From positions 1,240,001-1,304,000 of the forward strand of contig OZ218958.1 in NCBI GenBank assembly GCA_965112735.1: a stretch of DNA of 64,000 nt, read 5' to 3'. The stretch is from Phaeosaccion multiseriatum (taxonomy: Eukaryota; Ochrophyta, other classes). The notes beneath the pieces are model-generated. The model was not told the DNA's origin. It was given only the letters and a program-made list of their open reading frames with translations, and made no database searches. This document shows, piece after piece, positions 22,277 through 33,420 of the stretch; within the stretch, counting starts at the first letter, position 1, and every line of letters begins with the position of its first letter. A program made the translations under genes and the position numbers.

Positions 22277-25200
22277 CCTCCTCCTGCTCCATCCCCTCTT
22301 TCTCCTCCTCCCCCCCCCCCCCCCCCTCCTCCAGCTCCATCCCCTCCTCCTCCTCCTCCTCCTCCTCCTCCTCCTCCTCCTCCTCCTCCTCCTCCTCCTC
22401 CTCCTCCTCCTCCTCCTGCTGCTGCTGCTGCTGCTGGCGAAGCAATCGGCTTGAGCGCGACGCCTCTAGGCCCTTCCGGATTCAGAATCAGCTTCGTGCC
22501 ATTGCCTTGAGTGGACGTGTGCCCGGCGTTCGTCTGCGGGTGGATGGCCATAGGTGGCGAGTGAGTGAGGGGTTGAGTGCGTGTGTGCGTGAGTGAGTGA
22601 GTGGGTGGGGGGAAGTTAGGGGGTGGGTGGACGGATGAATGGATGGGTGGGTGAGTGAGAGTGTAGTCGGGTGGGGTGCGGGCAGGCGCAGGGAACAAAC
22701 AGAGAAATAACAAAAGAGAGAAAGAACGATGGAGCAGAGGGAGAGAGAAGGAAGAAAGAGAGAGAGCGCGAAGGGAGAAAGAGAGAGAGAGAAAGAGAGA
22801 GATAATAGAAGCGCTGAGCTGCGAAAGCAAAACCAAACGTGAAACAGCCCAACAAGAGGCCTCGCGCGTTGTTGAGCTGCTTGTCCAATCATTCTCCACC
22901 TAAGCCAATCTTTCGCCCCCTCCCTTGTCCATCTTCCTTTCCTCTCCTGTCCATCTTCCTTCCGTCCCTTCCCTTCCCTCCCTCTCTGCCTTCCTTTCCC
23001 TTCCCTTCCCGACACGGACCTGAAGAATGCTTGCAGCTCCATTCTGTGGTACTGGCTCCTTCCCGAGCTGCCCATTCCACTCCGCAAACTTAGCCATCAG
23101 CGCCTCAGTATCGACCTGAAGGGAGGGAGAGAGAGAGGGAGAGAGGGAGGGAGGGAGGGGAGGGAGCAAGAATGGGAGAGAGGGAGGGAGGAAGGAAGGA
23201 AGGGGTAGGAAGGAAGGAAGGAAGGAAGGAAGAAAGGAAGCAAGCAAGCAAGGAAAGAAGGAAGGAAGGAAGGAAAGGAGAAAGAAGGTGTAAATACGTA
23301 ATAATCAGCCAGGTGCCCACCGCACCCCGCCCTCCTCTCTCACCTGCTGCGCCGGAGTCGTCGAGGCCTTGATAGCTCGAGACGGCCCCACACCTGCTCC
23401 AGCCCCTCCGGCCCAACCATCGGGAGCTCCTTCCTCGAGCTTCAAAGTCGGCGACAAAGGGCCCACGGGGTTTGTGTGTGTGTACCGTGCCGACTTTGAG
23501 TTGCCGAGGCTGCTGCGAGAGCTGCTGCCAACACCTTTAAGCAGAGCCTTTGGTCCTCGTGGAGACGTATCAAAAATCTTGCTTGTCTTGCGATTGCTGC
23601 CTGGCCGCTCCACAAGCACCACGTCTCCGTTCCCCCACCCCGGGGTTCCTCCTCCTCCTCCTCCTCCTCCCCCTCCTCCCCCTCCTCCCCCTCCCCCTCC
23701 TCCTCCCCCTTCTCCTCCTCCTCCTCCTCCTCCTCCTCCTCCTCCTCCTCCTCCTCCTCCTCCTCCTCCTCTCCCTCCTCCACCTACTGGTGTTAATAGG
23801 TTCCCACTCCCGGTGCTCGAGTGCGGAGTCAGTCGCAGGCGGCTGGGAAGGCCTGCGTCGGCAATAGTACTGCCAAAGGCACTACTAAAGGCACTCCCGG
23901 GTCCTCCTACTGCTCCTGCCCCTCCTGCTGCCCCTGCCCCTCCTCCTGCTGCTGCTGCCCCTCCTCCTGCTGCTGCTGCCGCCCCTCCTGCTCCTTCTTC
24001 CCCTCCTCCTGCTCCTTCCCCTCCTCCTGCTGCTGCTGCCCCTCCTCCTACTCCTCCCTCTCCTCCTGCTCCTGCCCCTCCTACTGCTCCTTCCCCACCA
24101 GCTGCTCCTTCCCCTCCTCCTGCTGCTGCTGCTGCCCCTCCCTCTCTTGCTGCCCCTGCGTCTCCTACTGCTCCAGTCCCTCCTGCTGCTCCTGCTGTGG
24201 CGAGGCATGGAGAGGTGTCACCTCTACCGCTGGTGCTATTCCTTTGGCCGTGCGCGCTCCCGCTCACACTCACATGGTTGCCACAACCCTTTCGGTGGCT
24301 GTGATCACTCATGTGGATGCTGATGCGCTCTCCCGAGGACAGGCTCTCTGACAAGGAGTGAGGACGGAAGGAAGGAAGGAAGGAAGGAAGGAAGGAAGGA
24401 AGGAAGGAAGGGGGGAGGGAGGGAAGTAGCAAGGAAGGAAGGGAGGGAGAGAGTAAGTAAGCAAGCAAGGAAGGAAGCAAGGCAGAGTCAACTCCACCTC
24501 CCTATCTTCTCTCTCTCTTCTTCACCTCTGAGAGATCACCTCTTTTCCCTCTTCTCTCTTCTCTCTCCCTCTGCCCCTGCCCTTCCTCCTTCCCTCTATA
24601 CCACCAACTCCCTCACCTCTGACGGATATGACCTCCACCTCGTACACCACATGCGAGTTCTTCGGCACCAAGTCACCGTGGCCTTCCTCGCCGTACGCAA
24701 GGGGCGGGGTGACGCATATCCACGCCCTCTGTCCAGGGGCGAGGCGCTTCAGCCCAGCTTCAAGGCCCTTGGTGACTTGACCTGATGGAATGGGATGGAA
24801 GTGGATGGCAGCGGATGGCAACGGATGGGATTGGAGTGGATGGCAGTGGATGGGATGGGAGTGGGTGGCAGTGGATGGCAACGGATGGGATTGGAGTGGA
24901 TGGCAGTGGATGGCAACGGATGGGATTGGAGTGGATGGGATGGGATTGGAGGGGATGGCAACGGATGGGATTGGAGCGGATGGGATGGGATTGGTGGGGA
25001 TGGCAGTGGATGACAACGGGTGGGATTGGAGGGGATGGCAGTGGATGGCAACGGATGTGGATGGGATGAGATGGGATGGGGATGGCAACGGATGCGATTG
25101 GAGTGGATGGGATGGGTATGGAGGGGATGGCAACGGATGGGATTGGAGGGGATGGCAACGGATGGGATTGGAGTGGATGGGATGGGATTGGCGGGGATGG

Positions 25201-25455
25201 CAGTGGATGGCAACGGATGGGATTGGAGTGGATGGGATGGGATGGGATGGATGCAATCAGAGTTGATTAAGTGAGTGAGTGAGTGAGTAGAGTAGGAGGA
25301 GAGAAGGAAGGGGGGATCGCATCATGACCACGACCACAAGATAGAGATAGACAACTAGAGACAGAAGTACTCTTACGCATAGCGTAACATGACTAAACAC
25401 GTTCCAATCTTCTCTTTTCGTCTCTACCTCTCTCTCCCTCTCTCCTTTTCTACCG

Positions 25456-25487
<32 letters not shown>

Positions 25488-28400
25488 TTCTTTCTCTCTC
25501 TCTTTCCCTCTCACCTTTTCCCAGGGTAAATCTCAGGTTGTGCTCTTTCTCTTCACTCGTGCTTGCCCAAACCTTCACCTGCGTAACGGACAAAGCACAG
25601 CACACACGTTAGTGTTCAAGTTTGGCAAAGACTGATTTTACAAAACATCAGAAGGAAGCTGAAACTGAAACTGGAAAGGTACAACTGACCTGTGTGCTGC
25701 TTCCGTCCCACGAGTAAGCCGTGCAATAAAGAGTTACGGTCACACCATCCCCGATGACGGTGCTGGCACCTGGCTCGCCCTCCCGAGGAGGAGCGATAAC
25801 GTCCTCCTCCTCCTCATCCTCCTCCTCATCCTCCTCCTCCTCATTCCCCTCCTCCTCCTCCTCCTTCTCCTCCTCCGCCTCCTTCTGGTCGATCCCCTCC
25901 CACCCCCCTTCCTCCTCCTGCTCGCGGGGAATGACCCTTTCCACCGCCACCCCCAGGTCTATTAAATCATCAAAGGCCTCCAGCGTCTTCAAAGCAAATT
26001 TCCTCACCAACCCTTTCTCAACCACCTTGCTCCAACGGTCTCTTCCTCCTGCATTGACAATGGAGCTGCTCACACTGGAGCAGCGAGAGCTCAGTCGAGA
26101 GTTGAGGCGCGAGCTGAGCCGATTGGAGGAGGAAAATAGCACCATCTCCTCCATGTCCTTTGCAGCGGCACGCAACTCATCGATCTCCTGCGTAACGGAA
26201 AGCGCAGCAGCTGTGGGTGATTCATCAGCGGCTGTTGGTGATACATCCGCACCAATAGCTGGCAGCACAACTGTTGGCAGTGGTAGCCCCGACTGGGCAC
26301 TGCTCTGATGCACCAACTTGTCTACCTTGTCGCCCTCAACCAGCTCGCCCCTCCTTGCCTCACTCTGCCCAACCATCACCCCTACCCCTTTGCTTGCCTC
26401 GCCCCCCTTCCCCGCTGAAGACCAATCCCTTGCCCCTTCTCCCACGATAGAAGATGCTGGAGACGGCTCCAGTAGCCGTGCCGCAGCGGCACCACTGTCA
26501 TGTACTGGTCTTCCGTCTCTGCCTGTTGTCGTACTTGACGTCAGACTTCGCTTCCCCCCCACTCCTCCACCTATTTCTTCATTCGCTCCTGCGGTGGTAG
26601 CGCATGACCCGGTCCGATCTGACTGTGCTGAAGTCAAGTCAGACACATCAGACCACCTCTCTGCTACTGCTGCTTCTCTTCCTCCTCCTCCTCCTCCTCC
26701 TTCTCCGCCTCCTACTCCTCCTCCTCCTCCTCCTCCTCCTCCTGCTGCTGCTGGTGCTGGTGCTGGTGCTGGTGCTGCTGCTGCTGCTTCTTCTCCTCCT
26801 TCTCCGCTGACGGCTCCGTCCCGATGAAGGACCGTGGTGCGGTGCGACTGACGAGGAGGAGGGGGCGGCCTCACAGCCCATTGGACATAATTCCTACGCG
26901 CATTGGTGATACGGTAGCAGCAGCAGTTGGCGATACATTAGCAGTTGGAGACACAGCAGCAACAGGCAACTCCCCCTCCTCCTCCTCCTCCTCCTCCTCC
27001 TCCTCCCTCCTGTCTCCTACTCCTCCCTCTCTCCTATTCCTCCTCCTTCTCCTCCCTCTCTCTCTTACTCCTCTCCCTTACCTCGGAAAGTAGCCCTCGC
27101 CTCCTTTTGAATTCCTGCCGTACCACCAACCGTCTGGGTGTGTTTCCAAGACCTGTACCTTCTCCCCCGGCTCCAACTGAATGTCGCCTTCTACATCAGC
27201 AGCCCACGAATACACAACCACATACTCTCCTAACGCGCTACTACCTTGCTTCTGGTGCTCCCCTCCCCCTACTTCCCCTGTCCCCGCTGCTGCTGCCACT
27301 CCGTTTTGTGCCCCTCTCTTCGTCTCAGCAAGCTGCCCCCCTCCTCCTCCTCCTCCTCGTCCTCCTGCTGCTGCTGCTCTGGGCGATACGGCAGGCGAGG
27401 TGGCGGGTGATGGGGCTGGAGACAAGCATAAGGGGCTCAATCCACCACTAAAGAGCACCTCTCCATCCTTCTTGACCGGACCTGCACCAGAACAGTAAGG
27501 AGAGAGAGGAGGGAGAGACAGACAGAGACAGAGAGGAAGAGAGGGAAGAGAATGACACGCGCAGATGGATGGCAGTGGATGGAGGTGGAAGGGAGTGGGC
27601 CGGTCGAGCAGTCAGTCGCCTTGCCGTCGAGGGAGAGAGTGCGTGAGGCGGATCACACACACGTCGAGAGAAAAGAGACGTACGCTGCCGATGCCGTGCA
27701 TGCCACTGTGGCTTTCTTCCCCCCCTCTCCCCCTTCTCCCCTCTCTTCTCCCCTCTCTTCTCCCCTCCCCCCTGACACACACACCTTCACCACTGAAGAG
27801 CCACGCTCTGAGCAGCGCAGCGAGATCCGTCTGTCCCAGGAGTGCATCAAGATAGTCTCCCAGGGCCTGTCCTGACACCACGTAGGCGTCCTTTCGGAGC
27901 AGCTTGCGGATGGAGTTCGTTTGTTGGGCGAGCTCCACAGACACCTCCTCCAGGGCAGCCGGGTCCAGCTAGTGGGTGGGTGGGTGGGTGGGGTGGATGG
28001 CAATGGATGAGTGGGGGTGGGTGGATGGTAGAGGGTGCAGCGGCGGATGGGTGAGGTGGATGGCAATGGATGGATACAGCATGAGCGGGTTTTTTGTTTT
28101 GTTTTGTTTGTTGAGTCTTGCAGTTTTCTGTCGGTTGTTGGATTTGTTTGAGTGTATTGGTTGCTCACGCACGCATGCACACACACACACACACGCACAC
28201 ACACACGCACACACACACGCACACACACACACATACCTCTTTGAACACGCTGTTGTGCAGCTCTGCAGCAAGGGCCCGGAAGTCAGACAGCCTCTTCTGC
28301 TTGCTGCAAACCTTGCCCCCAGGCTGTCCCACTATAACCTCATAGGACAGGCCGTTTTTCAGCACAGCGTCACGATCGATCACCTCCACCTGGTTGGGGT

Positions 28401-30005
28401 CCAGTAGGACAGGTTGGGCGGCGGTGGGGGAGGGAGGGAGGGAGGGAGGGAGAATGGGAGTGAGTGAGTGAGTGAATGAGTGAGTGAGGGAGGGAGGGTG
28501 GAGGGAGGGAGGGAGGGAGGGAGGGAGGGGGGGAGGGAGGTAGGTGGGCGAGTGGGTAGGTGGGGATGAATGGGCGGGGATGCCATCGGATGGGCAGCAT
28601 TCAGCTGGAGGACACTTCTGCAGGGTTGGGCAAGATGCTACCGCCTGGCGGAAACCACAGGGAGAAAGAATCTTGTCCTTGTTCCTCTCAGCCTTACCCA
28701 GTCGGTCTCCATCTCTCCAAATAGTTCTCCCCTCTGCTTTCTCTCAGTCTTTCCCTCTCTTCTCCCTCCACGTGTCCTCTCCTCATCATTCCTCCCCTCA
28801 CTCTTCCCCATACCACCACACCACACGCACCAGAACGTAATCAATGCCTATCTGTGCAGGGTACGGCATGTAACCGCCTTTGGCCTGGGATAAGAGGGGG
28901 CTCTCCAGAGGCATGATAGCCGGTGGTGGGCCCACAGGCTGGCGAGTGACATAGGTGATGGGCAACACACCCACTTTACCAGACACCACGCTTCGCCCCT
29001 TTGGGAAGAGAAACAGCAGCAGCAGCAGCAGCAGGAGGTAGGGGAGGAGGAGGAGGAGGAGGAGGAGGTGGAGGAGGAGGAGGAGGAGGAGGAGGAGGAG
29101 GAGGAGGAGGAGGAGGAGGAGGAGGAGGAGGAGGAGGAGGAGGAGGAGGAGGAGGAGGAGGAGGCTGAGGAAGACGAAGTTTCGAAAGTCACTGGCACAA
29201 TCATCCCTATGCCCCCCTAATGCTCCCAGCACCTCCCTCCCTCCCTAACTCAATACCCCCCCCCCCCCTCCCGCCTCCCTCCCCTCCCCTGCTCCCCTCT
29301 CCCGTACCTCCCACCAGCCCTGTCCTGCATGCGCCACTCCGGTGACTTCGAGGATGTCTCCACACCGAAAAGACAAATTCGTTCTCTCCGTGGCTGTGGC
29401 ATTAAACATGGGTATAGCAAGAGAGAGAGGGAGGGGGGGAGGGGCAGGGAACGTGGGCAAGGGAGGGAAGAAAGGAAGAGGTCGAAGGAGGGGTGACAAG
29501 GAGGTGGAGAGAAGGAAGGAGGGGGAGAAAAAATAGAGAATGAGAGAGAGGAGGGGCGAGGGGGGGGGGGTTGAAGAGAAAAGAGAGGGAGGAGGAGAGA
29601 GAGGTGAGATGGACAAAAGGATACATTGGAGGCAGAGAGGCCGGAAAGGGGGGAAGAAAGAGAACGAAGGACAGAGAGCGAGAAAGGAAGAATATAGAAA
29701 GACACGGAGAGGAGTAGAGACCGTGTTGGTCGGTCTCCATCACCCCCCCTCCCTTTCGTCATTGGCCTTGGCACCCAACCCACAGACCTACCTGCATAGT
29801 CCCATAGCGCCAGCACATAGAATGGCACGCTGTCTCCATTCTCTCCAGCCGCTCCCGCTGCTACAGCCTCGTTCAGCTGTAGAGCCGTACTTCCTCTCAT
29901 GGCCTTCACCCTGTCTCGTAAGTCGGCGAGAGCAACCTAATCAAGTGTGCAGCAGGACCGCTCCAGCTAGGGACTGCCACCACAGTAGCAGCATCCCACC
30001 TTCAT
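22159..30005 (-). CDS. SH3-PX-SH3-FKBP multidomain protein
   Basis: Thirteen exons: 30000-30005, 29792-29936, 29308-29393, 28831-28998, 28237-28389, 27785-27968, 27082-27481, 25690-26893, 25515-25578, 24617-24781, 23344-24347, 23020-23115 and 22159-22533. All joins keep phase, giving 1349 residues. Domains: SH3 about 39-98 (ALWDYA, LSFRCGDILEV, GWWEGR, VGVLPITYV); PX about 134-248 (VEVIDRD, KRLSDFRALAAEL), a phosphoinositide-binding fold; SH3 about 332-384 (VVYSWAADVEGDIQLEPGE, DGWWYGR, GYFPRNYV); an acidic, Ser-rich linker; FKBP-like about 758-858 (LRFTLGKGQVTKGLEAGL, LAYGEEGHGDLVPKNS, VVYEVEVISV); then a Gly/Ala-rich tail ending in a basic KLSLKKRIKRMLKT. The combination suggests a membrane-recruited scaffold, comparable to p40/p47phox or Bem1 plus an FKBP module. 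The two-codon first exon (Met-Lys) is the least sure part. No family name is known to me. Confidence 0.85.
24785..25255. repeat. GGATGGGATTGGAGT / GGATGGCAACGGAT minisatellite
   Basis: About 470 bases of interleaved GGATGGGATTGGAGTGGAT and GGCAGTGGATGGCAACGGAT units fill most of the intron between the FKBP exons 25515-25578 and 24617-24781. Confidence 0.92.
29040..29163. repeat. (GGA)n microsatellite in an SH3-domain intron
   Basis: Around 40 GGA triplets, nearly uninterrupted, in the intron that splits the first SH3 domain. Confidence 0.95.
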
Positions 30006-30170
30006 CTCCTCCTTTCCCAGGAGCTGGTGACTGCCTCAGCATCGCTTGTTTCGCTATTGTACCGCTCCTTTCATTGTGTGTCTTTCAGCTTGGTTTTCAA
30101 CAACAATGGAAACGGAAACCCGCCCGCCGGATCCCCTCTCTTTCGTATAGCATTCCTCCGACAGAAAACT
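30006..30170. promoter_or_regulatory. Short divergent promoter region
   Basis: Only 165 bases separate the start codons of the SH3-PX-SH3-FKBP gene (minus) and the lumen-type gene (plus), so the two must share or interleave promoter elements. No motif could be assigned. Confidence 0.4.
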
Positions 30171-30695
30171 ATGCGGCTCCTTGTGGTCCTCCTCCCCCTC
30201 CTCCTCCAAGCCTCCTCTGCCTTCCTGCTGGTGGTTCCCTCTTGCAAGGCAGGAGGTCTGGGAAGGAGCAGCAGGAGCAGCAGCAGATCACATATGCGGC
30301 TGGGGAGAGGAGAGAGAAATGGGGGGGAAGAGATTGCAGCGAAAGGGGATTCGAGAGCGCCTCTGATTAGGGAAATGAGGATGTCGGCCCTCTCCCTCTT
30401 GGTTCTGATTGGGGCGTCCACAGCAGCGGCAGCGCTGGAGGTGAACACAGCAGAGCTCCTGGACAGCGTCTTCGCGGATACAAGTGCCAGTGCCCCTGTC
30501 GTGGAGCGCCAGCTCAACCAACAACAACAGGGAAGCAAGGGACCCTCAGAGCAGCCACATCAGGCTCAGGGTCAGCAGCAAACGCAGCAGCAGCAGCAGC
30601 TGCTGGGTGACGACGCGGCCCCTCCCGAATCAGACTTCGCTCGGGCGCTTCGCAATGGAAAGAGGCAGCCCGGCCCGCTCACTCACGGGATGTAG
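30171..30695 (+). CDS. Small predicted thylakoid-lumen protein, unknown function
   Basis: Frame of 174 residues starting MRLLVVLLPLLLQASSAFLL. The N-terminus is a signal peptide followed by SSAF, the plastid-import motif of algae with secondary red plastids. A Ser/Arg-rich transit region follows and then, at about residues 66-85, a second hydrophobic segment (MSALSLLVLIGASTAAAA) ending in an Ala-rich cleavage-like site, as in thylakoid-lumen precursors. The mature part is short, Gln-rich, and ends SDFARALRNGKRQPGPLTHGM. I do not recognise a family. An upstream frame to 30027 lacks an ATG and is probably 5' UTR. It is divergently transcribed from the neighbouring scaffold gene. Lumen location is inferred from targeting signals only. 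Confidence 0.65.
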   Translation: MRLLVVLLPLLLQASSAFLLVVPSCKAGGLGRSSRSSSRSHMRLGRGERNGGEEIAAKGDSRAPLIREMRMSALSLLVLIGASTAAAALEVNTAELLDSVFADTSASAPVVERQLNQQQQGSKGPSEQPHQAQGQQQTQQQQQLLGDDAAPPESDFARALRNGKRQPGPLTHGM

Positions 30696-31926
30696 AGAAG
30701 GGTGGAGGGGGGGATCGATATCCTTCTTCTCGCCGAACCCGTCGCCGGGAGAGGAGGCACGATCGAACAGAGTCGCATATCCGTATGAAGTCCTGGTGCT
30801 CCTGCGGCATCTCCTGCTTCAGAGGCCTCACACCCTCTCCACAGAAGATCCACGGCCGTGGCAGAGGTGCCTGATGCATGACTCAGGGACGTAAACGACT
30901 CATCGGCCAATCGCCATTGGGGTCTTCTCCACTCGATCGGGCTCGAAGCGTCCCGGGGAGAGGGGGGGAGGGCGAGGGCCGACAGTCTCACAGGATGTCG
31001 TGTGGAAGGAGTTCCCTCTCTTGAAACCTTCGGTATGCGCGTTTGCCGGGAGAGGCGGCGGGGGACGGGGCTGAGGGTCTTCGGCTGTGGAGACAGATGA
31101 CACACCAGTCACAGCCGACCACTCGGGGCAGAACCTTTTGGTCAGACGCGAGTGGAGTGAGTCCTTTGGGCAATAGACGATTCAGCGCACTGCAGGAGTG
31201 AGTCCGTTGGCCAAAAGGCGACTCTGGAGGCCTCTTGGCTTTGGGCGGAGACAACATACACTTGTACATACAGGCATGTCAAACCCCGACCGCACAGCAC
31301 GAAGAGGGTGTGGGGAAGAAAGCACGTACTGAGTGCATCGATCGCTCGCTTTGATGTGTATGTGTGAAGATGGGAAAGTGGCGGAGATGCCAAGCCTTGG
31401 GAATAAGATGGAGGCGCCAACGACGAAGAGGAGGGTGCCAATTGTGATGGTAGGGGCGATAGAACGCGGAGGACTTCGACCCTCACTCACTCACCACTCA
31501 CTCACTCACTCACTCACTCACTCACTCACTCACTCACTCACTCACTCACTCACTCACTCACTCACTCGCTCACTCACTCCCTCACCCAACCACTCACTTG
31601 CTCACTCCCTCACTCACTCACTCCATCACTCACTCACTCCCTCACTCACTCACTCAATCAAACCAAGTCAAGGCTGGTCTTTTCACCTCTTTATTGTATA
31701 TGGATGACCATAATAGATCGATAGAAATAAAGACCGACAAAGCAAGACATGGCGTGTTTATTTGAAAAAAACTCCGCAGAAAACACCCCTCCCCCCGTTT
31801 GGGTCGCTGCTGCCTATTGTACGTTTCCGTTGATGGGCTTGGTGGGAAGTCATGACCAGGGGGGGCGAAGAACTTCGAAACTCGAACCAGGATGTCGAGG
31901 AGGTCGACTTTGATTCACGCCCCTAC
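30696..31926. other. Spacer with a possible membrane-protein exon and an (ACTC)n tract
   Basis: At 31330 to about 31488 (minus) a frame reads RSIAPTITIGTLLFVVGASI and ends at a good donor (GTACGTG), looking like one exon of a small membrane protein, but no matching partner exon was found. An AATAAA on the minus strand at 31690-31695 could be the polyadenylation signal of the CFAP161 gene. The rest (30700-31300) has no supported gene. Confidence 0.3.
31484..31660. repeat. (ACTC)n tetranucleotide microsatellite
   Basis: About 170 bases of ACTC units, perfect over 31494-31565 and interrupted after that. Confidence 0.95.
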
Positions 31927-32750
31927 CTATGCGTGCCACGCATGGCGCAGCATGGCCTCGAACATATCGTCATCCTCAATGCCCGAAGAGAGATCATGAT
32001 CTGACAGGGAGGGAGGGAAGGAGAGAGGGGAGGGGGGGAGGGAGCGCGGGGAGGGGAGGGGAGGAGGGGAGGGAGAGCGGGAGGAAGAGAGGGAGAGGAA
32101 CGGGGGGAGGGAGGGAGGATGGGGAGGGAGGGGAGGGGAGGGGAGGGGAGGGAGGGAGGGAGAGAGGGAGAGGAACGGGGGGAGGGAGGGAGGATGGGGA
32201 GGGAGGGGAGGGGAGGGGAGGGGAGGGGAGGGAGGGAGGGAGGGAGGGGAGGGAGGGGAGGGGAGGAGGGAGGGAGGGAGGGAGGGAGAGGGAGGGAGGG
32301 AGGGAGGGAGGGGAGGGGAGGGGAGGAGGGAGGGAGGGAGGGAGAGGGAGGGAGGGGAGGAAGGAGGGAGGGAGAGGGAGGGAGGGAGGGGAGGAAGGAG
32401 GGAGGGAGGGAGGGAGGGTGCAGCACGTTCCACTGTCAGAGTCACGTACACACAACCAAATCCACGCGCACATTCTCACACGTACCCACTGGCCCATTGA
32501 CATACTACACCCACCCTTTGACTTACAATAAGCCATGAACTCTTGTCTGGTGATATGGCCGTCGGCATCTGTGTCCCACAGAGAGATGAAGTCGCGAAGG
32601 GCGTCCTCCTTGCTCACGGCACCGCTCCTCACACCCGCGCAGCTCTCCGCCTTGTACGCCTACGCACCAGGGTCAGGGGGTTTTAGCCCCGAGGGCAAGG
32701 GCAGAGGGGTGAGGGTGAGGGTGAGGGTTAGGGTTAGGGTTAGGATTAGG

Positions 32751-32783
<33 letters not shown>

Positions 32784-32793
32784 AGGTTGAGGG

Positions 32794-32838
<45 letters not shown>

Positions 32839-33389
32839 AGGTCGAGGGTGAGGGGGAGGGTGTGGGCAGAGGGCAGGGTCAGGGTGAGGATGAGGGTGAG
32901 GGTGAGAGTGAGAGTGAGGGTGAGCGTGAGGATGAGGGTCAGGGTCAAGGCAGCTGCTGTACGTACCTGCATGAAGTTCTCCATTTCAATGACGTCACGC
33001 CCTTCCTCCCCCCCTCCCTCCTCTCCAGCCTCGCTCTTGCCCTTCTTGATCGCTTCGAAGGTCTGAGTCACCAGGGTCTCCCGTCGCGCTGACAGGGGGG
33101 GTCGCAGCCCTCGCAAGAACTCCTTCACGCTGATCAAGCCTGTCCGTGATTGATTGATAAGAATGATGTAAGTCGGTGATAGGTAAGTCAGTGAGACGAT
33201 AAGAAGTAAAAAACTGAGATGCTAGTGTGCGGTCCGCTTGGATCAGATTGGATCGGAGGCCCATCCACCCAACCACCCACCCAACCACCCACCCAACCAC
33301 CCATCCCCCCCCCCCCCCCCCGCACCTACTCACCCAGCCACCCATCATTCCACCAATCCCCCTTCCCCCCTGCCTGCCTGCCTGCCTGA

Positions 33390-33420
<31 letters not shown>

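Noticed and set aside
24522-25213. Proline/His/Ser-rich ORF over the minisatellite at 24.8-25.2 kb
   Set aside because: It is the translation of intron repeat units in the minus frame running into the real FKBP exon; the acceptor at 24781 marks where coding begins.
31494-31660. CRISPR-like array in the ACTC tract or the TSP3 duplications
   Set aside because: The tract is a plain microsatellite without spacers, and the TSP3 units are exon-intron copies in a eukaryotic gene.
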